NCBI GenBank assembly: GCA_022794035.1
Contig: JAAWDX010000003.1
Coordinates: forward strand, 1 to 64,000
Direction of reading: 5' to 3'
Origin: Lachnospiraceae bacterium
Lineage (GTDB): Bacteria > Bacillota > Clostridia > Lachnospirales > Bianqueaceae
Length of the DNA stretch: 64,000 nucleotides
In this document: one piece after another, positions 8,165 through 15,966 of the stretch
Position numbering within the stretch: position 1 is the stretch's first letter
Layout of the letters: each line of letters starts with the position of its first letter
Notes under the pieces: generated by a model
The model's database searches: none
The model's input: only the letters and a program-made list of their open reading frames with translations
What the model was told of the DNA's origin: nothing
Position numbers and translations under genes: made by a program

Positions 8165-9073
8165 ATGGGATATGTGCGTTTATTTATAGAGCTGCGCAAA
8201 GAGGACAGCGGCGAGGCGGCAGGACAGGCACGGATCGAGATGCAGGACCGGACGGGCCGCGTGGATGTGAAGGTGCGGGGCGTGCTGATGGGCCTGGCAG
8301 AAGGGGAGCCCTATCAGGCGGTTTTGGTGTGTGAAAATGCGGGCAGCTACCGGGAATATCCGGTGGGCCAGTGCAGCGCCAACAGCCGCGGACAAGCCAG
8401 CCTCATGTACCGCGGCAGTGTGCAGGCGGAGCCGGGTGATCCGCTTGGCATCGGCAGTTTTAAGGCCATTTTGGCCCGCAGCGGCGGGAAAAGAGTGGTG
8501 GGCTATCGCTTTGAGCCGGTGCTGATTCCGGATCGGTATGAAGAGCCCGTCAGAGCGGAGCATTTGCCAGAGGAAGAGGATAGCGCGGTGATGGAAACAG
8601 CCGCCGCGGCTGAAGAGGCTGTAGAGGAGCTGATTGTGGCTGAGGAGCCGGCTTTGGCTGAGGTGGCGGCTGAGCCACCGGAAGCTGAGGAGAGCGTTGT
8701 TCCGGCAGAGTCTGATTCGGCAGAGGTGATGAGCAGAGAAGAGCCAGAAGCGGTCGAGGCCGAGGAAGCAGTATCGGGAGAGAACGTAGTGCCGGTGCAA
8801 GAGATGGGCATCGATCCACTGCCGGTGTATGTGCTGCAGGATCTGAATCAGGTTGAGGAGATCTGCGGCGAAGCAGGCCGGCGTGCATTTGACCGGTATC
8901 ATCATTTAATTCTTGTACGGCAGGGGGAAAAAAGTCAGCTGGGTATGCCATGCCGCTATCGCTCCAGTCAGCAGGAGGAGCTGCAGGCGGATGGCTATAC
9001 AGAGTTTATGACGCCGCACGGCGGCGCGCCCAGCTACGGAGAATTTGGCTATTGGATGAAACGGCTGGAATAG
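8165..9073 (+). CDS. Acidic protein of unknown function (DUF6128-like C-terminus)
   Basis: A 302-residue protein that I cannot assign a function. The N-terminal roughly 125 residues are a compact mixed domain, and residues about 140-220 are a low-complexity Glu/Ala linker. The C-terminal roughly 85 residues ('PVYVLQDLNQVEEICGEAGR', ending 'YGEFGYWMKRLE') resemble domains common in Lachnospiraceae that I know as DUF6128; that name is from memory. Its start was set at 8165 because AGGAGGA lies 6 bases upstream; an in-frame ATG at 8120 has no ribosome site. No signal peptide or membrane segment. Same direction as the methyltransferase before it. Confidence 0.7.
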   Translation: MGYVRLFIELRKEDSGEAAGQARIEMQDRTGRVDVKVRGVLMGLAEGEPYQAVLVCENAGSYREYPVGQCSANSRGQASLMYRGSVQAEPGDPLGIGSFKAILARSGGKRVVGYRFEPVLIPDRYEEPVRAEHLPEEEDSAVMETAAAAEEAVEELIVAEEPALAEVAAEPPEAEESVVPAESDSAEVMSREEPEAVEAEEAVSGENVVPVQEMGIDPLPVYVLQDLNQVEEICGEAGRRAFDRYHHLILVRQGEKSQLGMPCRYRSSQQEELQADGYTEFMTPHGGAPSYGEFGYWMKRLE

Positions 9074-9098
9074 TCTGAAATAGAAAAGAGTGAAACAA

Positions 9099-9809
9099 AT
9101 GATAAAGGGCGTTATATTTGATCTGGACGGGACGCTGCTGGATACGCTGGAGGATCTCTCGGCCGCGGGCAATGCGGTGCTTCAGAGGCATGGCCTCGCG
9201 GCGTATCCCAAGGAAGCGTACCGGCTGATGGTAGGAAACGGCATTCCGCGGCTGGTGCGCCGGATGCTGACAGGCACCGATGCCAGAAGCGGTGAAAAAA
9301 GAGAACAAGAAGCCGCCGCCATGCTTCCGGCAGGACTGGAAGAGGCGGCGCTTTCTGATTTTATGGCGTATTATGCAGCGCATAAGCAGGACCATACGAG
9401 GCCCTATCCGGGCATCAAGGAGCTGCTCATGCGGCTGCAGGCAGAGGGAGTGCGGCTGGCAGTTGTGTCCAATAAGGCGGATAGCGCAGTGAAGGAGCTG
9501 GCGCAGCAGTATTTTGGCGCTGCATTTACCAGTGCAGTAGGGCTGAAGGAGGGCGGCAGGGCAAAGCCGGATCCAGCCTCCACGCTGGAGGCTGTGAAAA
9601 GGCTGGCGCTTCCTAAAGAACAGATTTTATACGTGGGCGACAGCGATGTGGATATGCAGACGGCGTACAATGCCGGTCTGGCCGGGTGCGGCGTGCTCTG
9701 GGGCTTTCGTACGGAAGAAGAGCTTAAAAAAGCCGGCGCCAGATATCTGGCACCGGATGCACAGGCTCTTTATGAAATTATTTCATCGACAGGCCAATCC
9801 GCTTTTTAG
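9099..9809 (+). CDS. HAD-family phosphatase (phosphoglycolate phosphatase-like)
   Basis: A 236-residue haloacid-dehalogenase hydrolase. Motif I 'FDLDGTLLDT' is at the N-terminus, motif II 'AVVSNKAD' in the middle, motif III Lys in 'GRAKPDPAS' and motif IV 'YVGDSDVDMQTA' near residue 180. The helical cap between motifs I and II is the type found in Gph/PpaX enzymes, which act on phosphoglycolate or pyrophosphate, so substrate is uncertain. ATG at 9099 is preferred; a GTG at 9090 would add three residues. Its 3' end overlaps the convergent tex gene by 32 bases. Confidence 0.85.
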   Translation: MIKGVIFDLDGTLLDTLEDLSAAGNAVLQRHGLAAYPKEAYRLMVGNGIPRLVRRMLTGTDARSGEKREQEAAAMLPAGLEEAALSDFMAYYAAHKQDHTRPYPGIKELLMRLQAEGVRLAVVSNKADSAVKELAQQYFGAAFTSAVGLKEGGRAKPDPASTLEAVKRLALPKEQILYVGDSDVDMQTAYNAGLAGCGVLWGFRTEEELKKAGARYLAPDAQALYEIISSTGQSAF

Positions 9810-11955
9810 CAAGATCGAGGCTGATGACCTTGACCTCGACAATATCGCCCACCTTAACGACATCCAGAGGATGCTTGATGAACTTGTGGCTCATCTGAGA
9901 GATATGCACAAGTCCGTCCTGATGCACTCCAATATCGACAAAGGCGCCGAAATCGATCACATTGCGAACGGTGCCTTTTAATATCATGCCAACGCTTAAA
10001 TCCTCCATCGACATGACGTCGGTGCGCAGGATCGGCGCGGGCATATCGCTGCGCGGATCGCGGCCGGGCTTCGCAAGCTCCGCGGCAATATCCTGCAGTG
10101 TGGGCAAACCGATAGAAAGCTGATCGGCAAGCTGCTGCTGATCCATTCCTTTAATCTGCACGAGAATGCGCGGCATGCCGGCGCGCAGCTCGCCGCTTTC
10201 AGTAAGCTGCTGCAGATCATAGCCCATCTGCGTGAGCAGGCCGCGGGCGGCTTCATAGGATTCCGGATGCACGGCCGTATTGTCGAGCGGCTCGTCGCCG
10301 TCCTGAATGCGCAGGAAGCCGGCGCATTGCTCGAAGGCCTTGGGGCCAAGCTTGGCCACCTTTAACAGCTGCCTGCGGTTTGTGAAGCGGCCGTTTTCCT
10401 CACGGTAGGCCACGATGTTTTTGGCGATAGGCTTGCTAATGCCGGAGATGTAAGCCAGCAGCGAGGGGGAGGCGGTGTTGACGTCTACGCCGACACGGTT
10501 TACGCAGTCCTCGACTACGCCGGTGAGCGCGCTGCTGAGTTTTTTCTGGTCCATATCATGCTGATACTGGCCGACGCCGATCGATTTGGGATCAATTTTT
10601 ACAAGCTCCGCCAGCGGATCCTGTAGGCGGCGGGCAATGGAAGCAGCGCTTCTAAGCGCCACATCAAAATCAGGAAATTCCTCAGTGCCGAGCTTAGAAG
10701 CAGAATATACGCTGGCGCCGGCCTCATTTACGATAATATAGCTGGCTTTTACGGTAGCGCCCGGATTATAGTCAGACAGCACCTGAGAAACAAATTGTTC
10801 AGATTCGCGCGAGGCTGTGCCGTTGCCGATGGCAATGATGTCCACATGATAGCGGCCCAGCAGCTCGGTCAGCTTCTTTTTAGCCTCCGGGATGCGGCCC
10901 GGCCCGGATGTCGGATAGATCACGGCGGTATCGAGCACCTTGCCTGTGGGATCGACTACGGCTAGTTTGCAGCCGGTGCGGAAGGCCGGGTCAAAGCCAA
11001 GCACGGTCTTGCCGGCAATCGGCGGCTGCATCAGCAGCTGCGTCAGATTTTTACCAAATACATGAATAGCGCCGTCCTGCGCCTTCTCGGTGAGCTCGGC
11101 GCGAATCTCATTTTCGATGGAGGAGGCGATCAGGCGTTTATAGGCGTCCTGGATTGCAGAGACTAAAAAGTCACGGCGCAGCGGACTTTGGACGATCTGA
11201 GCCTCCAGATAAGACAAAATCTGTTCGGCCGGGGCCTCTAAGGAGACCGTGAGCATCTTTTCGGCCTCGCCGCGATTGAGCGCGAGCACCTGATGGCCGG
11301 CGATTTTGGGGATGGCCTCGGAAAATTCATAATACATCTCATAGACGCAGGTCTGCTCCGGATCCTTAGCCTTGGAGACGATGCGGCCCAGCTTTTGTGT
11401 GAGCTGGCGGATGTGCTGGCGGTAGTCGGCCTGATCGGCAATGATCTCGGCGATAATGTCAGATGCGCCGGCAAGAGCGGCAGCAGCATCGGGCACCTCT
11501 TTTTCGGCGTTTACATAGGCAGCGGCCAGCGCCGCCAGCTCGCCGCTCTCCTGCTGAGCGAAAATGAGGAGGGCGAGCGGCTCCAGACCGCGCTCCTTGG
11601 CAATGGTGGCGCGGGTGCGGCGCTTAGGGCGGTAGGGGCGGTACAGGTCGTCCACCTCCACCATGGTCTGCGCCTGCTGGATCTGCGCCAAGAGCTCAGG
11701 CGTCATCTGCTCCTGCTCGGTGATAGAGGCGATCACCTGCTCCTTTTTGGCCTCCAGATTGCGCAGATAGGCCAAGCGCTCATTAAAATCACGCAGGATT
11801 TCATCGCTCAGGGTGCCGGTCATCTCCTTGCGGTAGCGGGCAATAAACGGAATCGTGTTGCCCTCGTCAATCAGCTGTAAAACATTAGTAACCTGCCAGT
11901 CCTGCAGGGCAAATTCCTGCTGCAGCTGGCGGGCAATAGAAGTAAGTTCTTGCAT
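9778..11955 (-). CDS. tex: Tex-family S1 RNA-binding protein
   Basis: A 725-residue nucleic-acid-binding protein related to the transcription accessory factor Tex/Spt6. In order: an N-terminal helical region ('IPFIARYRKEMTG'), a YqgF-like RNase H fold ('TVLGFDPAFRTGCKLAVVDP'), helix-hairpin-helix segments ('SPSLLAYISGISKPIAKNIV') and a C-terminal S1 domain ('GAFVDIGVHQDGLVHISQMS'). Start was set at 11955 because AAAGGA lies 8 bases upstream; a longer in-frame reading to 12027 crosses the promoter. Transcribed alone from a consensus promoter, convergent with the HAD gene. Confidence 0.94.
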   Translation of the reverse strand: MQELTSIARQLQQEFALQDWQVTNVLQLIDEGNTIPFIARYRKEMTGTLSDEILRDFNERLAYLRNLEAKKEQVIASITEQEQMTPELLAQIQQAQTMVEVDDLYRPYRPKRRTRATIAKERGLEPLALLIFAQQESGELAALAAAYVNAEKEVPDAAAALAGASDIIAEIIADQADYRQHIRQLTQKLGRIVSKAKDPEQTCVYEMYYEFSEAIPKIAGHQVLALNRGEAEKMLTVSLEAPAEQILSYLEAQIVQSPLRRDFLVSAIQDAYKRLIASSIENEIRAELTEKAQDGAIHVFGKNLTQLLMQPPIAGKTVLGFDPAFRTGCKLAVVDPTGKVLDTAVIYPTSGPGRIPEAKKKLTELLGRYHVDIIAIGNGTASRESEQFVSQVLSDYNPGATVKASYIIVNEAGASVYSASKLGTEEFPDFDVALRSAASIARRLQDPLAELVKIDPKSIGVGQYQHDMDQKKLSSALTGVVEDCVNRVGVDVNTASPSLLAYISGISKPIAKNIVAYREENGRFTNRRQLLKVAKLGPKAFEQCAGFLRIQDGDEPLDNTAVHPESYEAARGLLTQMGYDLQQLTESGELRAGMPRILVQIKGMDQQQLADQLSIGLPTLQDIAAELAKPGRDPRSDMPAPILRTDVMSMEDLSVGMILKGTVRNVIDFGAFVDIGVHQDGLVHISQMSHKFIKHPLDVVKVGDIVEVKVISLDLAKKRIGLSMK

Positions 11956-11989
11956 ATATAGCATCCTTTTTGAATGAGTATTTTGAGAA

Positions 11990-12018
11990 ATTATACCTAA
12001 TCGAGAGAGAAAAGTCAA
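11990..12018 (-). promoter_or_regulatory. Promoter of tex
   Basis: On the minus strand: TTGACT (12013-12018), 17-base spacer, TATAAT (11990-11995). It gives a leader of about 30 bases before the tex start. Confidence 0.85.
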
Positions 12019-12049
12019 ACAGGGCATGGGAGGGCGGCGGCTGCTCTGA

Positions 12050-12290
12050 TTGTCCGGCCTTCCGCCGCCACTGGCGGAAATGGGCGAAATAGCTTAAATT
12101 TTTATGCCAACTGTGGCTGAAAAAGCAATCTATGGCTGAAAAAACTCAGTCATAGATTCATTTACTGCCCATGTGTGGCTGAGTCTTTTCAGCCACACAT
12201 GGCGGAAGACTGCAGAATAGCTGAAATTCTTACGCCATTCGGAGAATTTACGCCAGACCCGGCGCAGGTCTGAACCCCGTGGCCACTATT
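12050..12290. repeat. GGCTGA/TCAGCC word-cluster region (copy 1)
   Basis: Gene-free DNA rich in the words TGGCTGA, TCAGCCA, GGCGGAA, AGCTGAAA and TACGCCA. Two strong hairpins stand side by side. One has 13-bp arms at 12127-12139 and 12146-12158 (one G-T pair). The other has perfect 13-bp arms at 12170-12182 (CATGTGTGGCTGA) and 12189-12201. Both have GGCTGA at the loop side. The opening segment (GGCGGAAATGGGCGAAAT) recurs nearly unchanged at 38797. No coding capacity is seen. Related region at 40690-40985. Confidence 0.6.
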
Positions 12291-12313
12291 TTTTAAACTA
12301 ATTTAAAAAGGGC

Positions 12314-12342
12314 TTCCCTTTTCAAGCTGAATTTGTTATAAT
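12314..12342 (+). promoter_or_regulatory. Probable promoter of the TSCPD gene
   Basis: A perfect -10 box TATAAT at 12337-12342. The -35 at the right distance (TTCCCT, 12314-12319) is poor. The start would lie about 38 bases before the gene. Confidence 0.5.
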
Positions 12343-12387
12343 AAGAAATATGATCATTACAGGCCGCATGGCGGCAAAGGAGGAAAT

Positions 12388-12648
12388 ATGCACACATATC
12401 AAACAAAAGGTACCTGCTCACGGCAGATTGATTTTGAGCTGAGAGACGGCAAGGTTTATAATGTCAATTTTGTAGGAGGCTGCAACGGCAACTTGAAGGG
12501 GATCAGCAAATTAGTAGAAGGAATGGATGCAAAGGAGCTGATTGAGCGCCTGAAAGGCAATACCTGCGGCAGCAAGCCGACTTCCTGTCCTGATCAGCTG
12601 GCACTTGCTTTGGAGGCTGCACTGGCCGAAACGAAAGCAGAGGCGTAG
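12388..12648 (+). CDS. TSCPD domain protein (TIGR03905-type)
   Basis: An 86-residue protein consisting of one TSCPD domain, named for the motif that is present here as 'TSCPDQLALAL'. Cysteines in 'GTCS', 'GGCNGNL', 'TCGSKPTSC' are spaced as in the family and may bind metal. TSCPD modules also occur at the C-terminus of B12-dependent ribonucleotide reductase; the stand-alone form has no proven role. Ribosome site AAAGGAGG lies 6 bases before the ATG. Single-gene unit ended by a perfect 15-bp hairpin. Confidence 0.88.
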   Translation: MHTYQTKGTCSRQIDFELRDGKVYNVNFVGGCNGNLKGISKLVEGMDAKELIERLKGNTCGSKPTSCPDQLALALEAALAETKAEA

Positions 12649-12682
12649 ATTGAAAAATAAGCTTGATAGCTTATTTTTCAAT
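12649..12682 (+). terminator. Perfect 15-bp hairpin after the TSCPD gene
   Basis: Arms ATTGAAAAATAAGCT (12649-12663) and AGCTTATTTTTCAAT (12668-12682) around a 4-nt loop, starting right at the stop codon. There is no T-run beyond it, but the 3' arm contains TTATTTTT. It may work as a terminator or as a 3' stabiliser. Confidence 0.6.
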
Positions 12683-12686
12683 CGGC

Positions 12687-12759
12687 TATTTGTGCCGGAG
12701 CGTCACAAATAAGCTCAGATGGCATTCCTGCCACATACGCTTCGGAATGGAGGAATAAG
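12687..12759 (+). promoter_or_regulatory. Structured leader of the MATE gene with loop-to-ribosome-site complementarity
   Basis: Hairpin H1 has perfect 8-bp arms TATTTGTG (12687-12694) and CACAAATA (12704-12711) and a 9-nt loop CCGGAGCGT. Loop bases 12695-12702 can pair with CGCTTCGG at 12738-12745, four bases before the ribosome site GGAGGA. They can alternatively pair through GAGC (12698-12701) with GCTC (12713-12716). The leader of feoA has the same stem, loop length and both alternative partners. This suggests a cis-acting translational control element. Ligand unknown. Confidence 0.6.
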
Positions 12760-14139
12760 ATGCGAGGAAAAGGAAGAGTCACCAATTTAACAGAGGGAAC
12801 CATTTGGAAGCAGCTCGTGCTGTTTGCTCTTCCGCTTATGGCCAGCAACCTGTTTCAGCAGTTATACAATACGGCTGATTCCTTGGTAGTTGGCCGTTTT
12901 GTTGGAAGTACGGCACTGGCTGCGGTAGGTTCCACAGGTGCACTGACCGGACTGATTATCGGCTTTTTCATGGGCATGGGTACAGGCTCAGGCGTAGTCA
13001 TTTCGCAGTATTACGGCGCTAAAAACTATGAAAAGCTGGAAAAGAGCGTACATACAGCTATGGCGCTGGCAATCGCTTTTGGCGTGGTGCTGGCTGTAGT
13101 CGGCGTGATTTTATCCCCCTATATGCTCAAATGGATGAGCACGCCAGATGATGTCATGGATCAGGCTACGCTCTATCTGCGGATCTATTTTATCGGCATT
13201 ATTTCATTAACAGTTTATAACATTGGAGCAGGAATCCTGCGTGCGGTCGGCGATTCTAAGAGGCCGCTGTATTATCTGGTGATCTCCGGTGTGACAAACG
13301 TAGTGCTGAACCTGATTTTTGTAATCGTATTTCACCTGGGCGTGGCCGGCGTGGCGCTGGCAACGATCTGCTCTCAGGTGCTGTCTTCTGTGCTCGTCAT
13401 TTACAATTTGACGCATACCAGCGGACCGTTCCGCCTGCATCTGAAGGAAATTCGCTTTGACAAGGAGATCCTGTGGCAGATTGCCAAGATCGGTCTCCCA
13501 GCCGGTGTGCAGTCGATGGTGATTTCATTGTCTAATATCGTGATTCAGTCTAAGGTGAATATGTTTGGCTCAGCGGCCATGGCCGGCCACTCGGCAGCCA
13601 GCCGTATCGATTCGTTTGTATATATGCCGCTCAATGCCATTTCCTTGGCAACGACCACCTATACGGCGCAGAATCTGGGCGCCGGCAAGATGGACCGTGT
13701 GAAAAAAGGGACGAGAACCTCGATTCTGATTGGTCTTGGCGCAACCATTGCCGTAGGCTGGATTGCCGGCTTTGCGGCAAAACCGCTCATTGAAATGTTT
13801 TCAGATGAACAAGAGGTTATCTTCTTTGGCATCAAGTCGTTGCGGATGCGCTGTATGACCTATTTCCTGTTTGTATTTACCGATGTGCTGGCAGGCGTGA
13901 TCAGAGGAAGCGGCAATGCCGTAGTGCCGATGGCGATTTCGATGATCAACATGTGCGCGGTGCGGATTCTGTGGCTTATGATTGCGATGCCCTTCTGGAC
14001 GGATTTCAATGTGATCGTGTTTAGTTATCCGCTGACATGGGGGCTGGCGTCGCTTTGTTATCTGATTTATTATCTCAAAGGCGGCTGGCTGAAGAAATGG
14101 AAGCAGCTGCATGAAGAGCCTGTAATGGCAGAGGAGTAA
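12760..14139 (+). CDS. MATE family efflux transporter
   Basis: A 459-residue membrane transporter of the multidrug and toxin extrusion family, with about 12 hydrophobic segments arranged as two similar halves. The opening 'LPLMASNLFQQLYNTADSLVVGRFVG' is the classic MATE N-terminus of the DinF/NorM-related clostridial group. These proteins export organic cations or metabolites using Na+ or H+ gradients; the substrate cannot be read from sequence. Ribosome site GGAGGA lies 5 bases before ATG within the structured leader. Followed after 5 bases by uridine phosphorylase, so probably co-transcribed. Confidence 0.93.
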   Translation: MRGKGRVTNLTEGTIWKQLVLFALPLMASNLFQQLYNTADSLVVGRFVGSTALAAVGSTGALTGLIIGFFMGMGTGSGVVISQYYGAKNYEKLEKSVHTAMALAIAFGVVLAVVGVILSPYMLKWMSTPDDVMDQATLYLRIYFIGIISLTVYNIGAGILRAVGDSKRPLYYLVISGVTNVVLNLIFVIVFHLGVAGVALATICSQVLSSVLVIYNLTHTSGPFRLHLKEIRFDKEILWQIAKIGLPAGVQSMVISLSNIVIQSKVNMFGSAAMAGHSAASRIDSFVYMPLNAISLATTTYTAQNLGAGKMDRVKKGTRTSILIGLGATIAVGWIAGFAAKPLIEMFSDEQEVIFFGIKSLRMRCMTYFLFVFTDVLAGVIRGSGNAVVPMAISMINMCAVRILWLMIAMPFWTDFNVIVFSYPLTWGLASLCYLIYYLKGGWLKKWKQLHEEPVMAEE

Positions 14140-14144
14140 AATCG

Positions 14145-14936
14145 ATGGCCAGTATTATGGATCAGGAGCGGCAGTTTCACATTCAAACACTGCCGGATGA
14201 AGTCGGAGAATATGTGATCCTGCCCGGCGATCCGGGACGGGTGCCGGCGATTGCCGCGCTGCTGGAAAATGCCGTCTGCGTAGCGGAAAACCGCGAATAT
14301 ACGGTGTATACTGGATGGCTTGACGGTCAAAAGGTGACGGTCTGCTCAACCGGTATCGGCGGCCCTTCAGCGGCGATTGCAGTAGAAGAGCTGATTAAAT
14401 GCGGCGCGCATACCTTTATCCGCGTAGGGACCAGCGGCGGTATGGATCTTGCCGTGACAGGCGGCGATCTGGTGATTGCAAGCGCTGCTGTACGCGGCGA
14501 GGGCACGAGCCGCGAATATCTGCCGCTTGAATATCCGGCGGTGGCAAACCATGAGGTAGTGCAGGCGCTGGAGCAGGCAGCTAAAAAGCTATCAGATGAA
14601 GCACTGGGGCATGGCTATCATGTGGGCGTGGTGCATTCTAAAGACAGCTTCTACGGAGAGGTAGAGCCGCAGGCAAGTCCTGTGAGCCGTGATATTGAGC
14701 AGCGCTGGGACGCCTACATGCGCTGTGGCTGCCTCACATCGGAGATGGAATGCGCAGCGGTATTTTCCGTCGGTTTGGCGCGCCGTGCGCGCTGCGGAGC
14801 GGTGCTGACAGCTCTTTGGAATGTGGAGCGTTCCAAGCAGGGGCTGCCGGATCAGATTACGTATGACAGCAGCCGGGCCATTCGATGTGCGATAGAGGCG
14901 ATCCGCATTTTGATGGCGGGATCGGGTGCTTTGTAG
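14145..14936 (+). CDS. udp: Uridine phosphorylase-like nucleoside phosphorylase
   Basis: A 263-residue NP-I family phosphorylase cleaving a nucleoside with phosphate to base and ribose-1-phosphate (uridine is the most likely substrate). Phosphate-binding 'LPGDPGRVP' is near residue 26, 'FIRVGTSGGM' and 'GGDLVIASAA' follow, and 'SEMECAAVFSVG' carries the ribose-binding Glu. The alternatives are purine or broader pyrimidine nucleoside phosphorylases, since the uracil-specific insert cannot be judged firmly. The ribosome site GAGGAG overlaps the end of the MATE gene, implying coupling. Confidence 0.85.
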   Translation: MASIMDQERQFHIQTLPDEVGEYVILPGDPGRVPAIAALLENAVCVAENREYTVYTGWLDGQKVTVCSTGIGGPSAAIAVEELIKCGAHTFIRVGTSGGMDLAVTGGDLVIASAAVRGEGTSREYLPLEYPAVANHEVVQALEQAAKKLSDEALGHGYHVGVVHSKDSFYGEVEPQASPVSRDIEQRWDAYMRCGCLTSEMECAAVFSVGLARRARCGAVLTALWNVERSKQGLPDQITYDSSRAIRCAIEAIRILMAGSGAL

Positions 14937-15002
14937 GTTTTTCACAGAGAAGCAGCAAAAGATTTATTCATTTTGAATGAAATAGAGAAGTTGTGTTTTT
15001 GA

Positions 15003-15031
15003 TTGCACTTGTGAGAGGAAATGTGTATAAT
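15003..15031 (+). promoter_or_regulatory. Promoter of the transketolase operon
   Basis: TTGCAC (15003-15008), 17-base spacer, TATAAT (15026-15031). The -10 box overlaps the left arm of the terminator at 15030-15075. Transcripts starting here at about 15038 would lack most of that arm. Confidence 0.75.
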
Positions 15032-15075
15032 ACTAGGTGAATGACAGGGAACGGGTCAGTCGCCTAGTATTTTTA
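15030..15075 (+). terminator. Terminator for read-through from udp, overlapping the next promoter
   Basis: The 11-bp arms (15030-15040 with 15060-15070; one G-T pair) plus an inner TGAC/GTCA stem are followed by TTTTT. This is a good intrinsic terminator for messages arriving from udp. Confidence 0.75.
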
Positions 15076-15119
15076 TGCTGGGCATGTAAGAAGCATATGA
15101 AAAGAATGGGAGAGATTCA

Positions 15120-15965
15120 ATGACTTCGGAAGAACTCAAACAGCTACAGATCATGGCCTGCAAGGTGCGCATGGGCGTGATCGAGGGGACGCATGCCGCC
15201 AAATGCGGACATCCGGGCGGAAGCTTGTCAGCGGCCGATATCTTTACGTATCTTTATTTTAAGGAGCTAACGGTAGATCCTTTGAATCCGGCATGGGAGG
15301 AGAGGGATCGTTTTGTGCTTTCTAAGGGACATACGGCCCCGGGCCTGTATGCGGCCTTGGCGCATCGGGGCTTTTTTCCTCCGGAGGATCTGCAGAAGCT
15401 AAGAAAAATCGGCAGCTACCTGCAGGGGCATCCGTGCATGACGGAGACGCCCGGTGTGGATATGTCCACCGGCAGCTTGGGACAGGGCGTTTCGACGGCA
15501 GTCGGCATGGCGCTGGCACTGAAATATCAGAAAAAACCGCAGCGCGTTTATACGCTTTTGGGGGACGGCGAAATTCAGGAAGGTCAGGTGTGGGAGGCCA
15601 TGATGTTTGCATCTCACTATCATCTGGACAACCTGTGTGTGATCATTGATAATAATAATCTGCAGATCGACGGCTGGGTGAATGAGGTCATGAGCCCCTA
15701 TCCGATCGACGAAAAGCTGGCAGCCTTTGGCTTTGGCGTTCAGACCATCGACGGCCATGATTTTAACCAGATCGAGCAGGCGTTGGCGCAGGCAAAACAG
15801 ACAAAAGGAAAGCCCTATGGCATCATCCTTAAAACGATTAAGGGCAAGGGCGTATCTTATATGGAAAATGTGGGCAGCTGGCATGGCAAGGCGCCCGACG
15901 ACGCACAATATGAAATCGCAATGAATGAGCTGAGAGCTCAGCTTGCACAGCTGGAGGTGGAATAA
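15120..15965 (+). CDS. Transketolase, N-terminal subunit
   Basis: A 281-residue protein corresponding to the ThDP-binding half of transketolase. With the next gene it transfers two-carbon units between sugar phosphates in the non-oxidative pentose phosphate pathway. The ThDP motif runs from 'GDGEIQEGQVWE' to 'NNNLQIDG' (about residues 143-180); substrate-binding His occurs in 'SKGHTAPGLYAAL'. Split transketolases are normal in Clostridia and archaea. Ribosome site GGGAGAG is just upstream; the partner gene begins one base after the stop. Confidence 0.93.
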   Translation: MTSEELKQLQIMACKVRMGVIEGTHAAKCGHPGGSLSAADIFTYLYFKELTVDPLNPAWEERDRFVLSKGHTAPGLYAALAHRGFFPPEDLQKLRKIGSYLQGHPCMTETPGVDMSTGSLGQGVSTAVGMALALKYQKKPQRVYTLLGDGEIQEGQVWEAMMFASHYHLDNLCVIIDNNNLQIDGWVNEVMSPYPIDEKLAAFGFGVQTIDGHDFNQIEQALAQAKQTKGKPYGIILKTIKGKGVSYMENVGSWHGKAPDDAQYEIAMNELRAQLAQLEVE

Positions 15966-15966
15966 G

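Noticed and set aside
8180..8905. A 241-codon minus-strand frame opposite the acidic protein gene
   Set aside because: The acidic low-complexity region produces stop-free shadow frames; no ribosome site.
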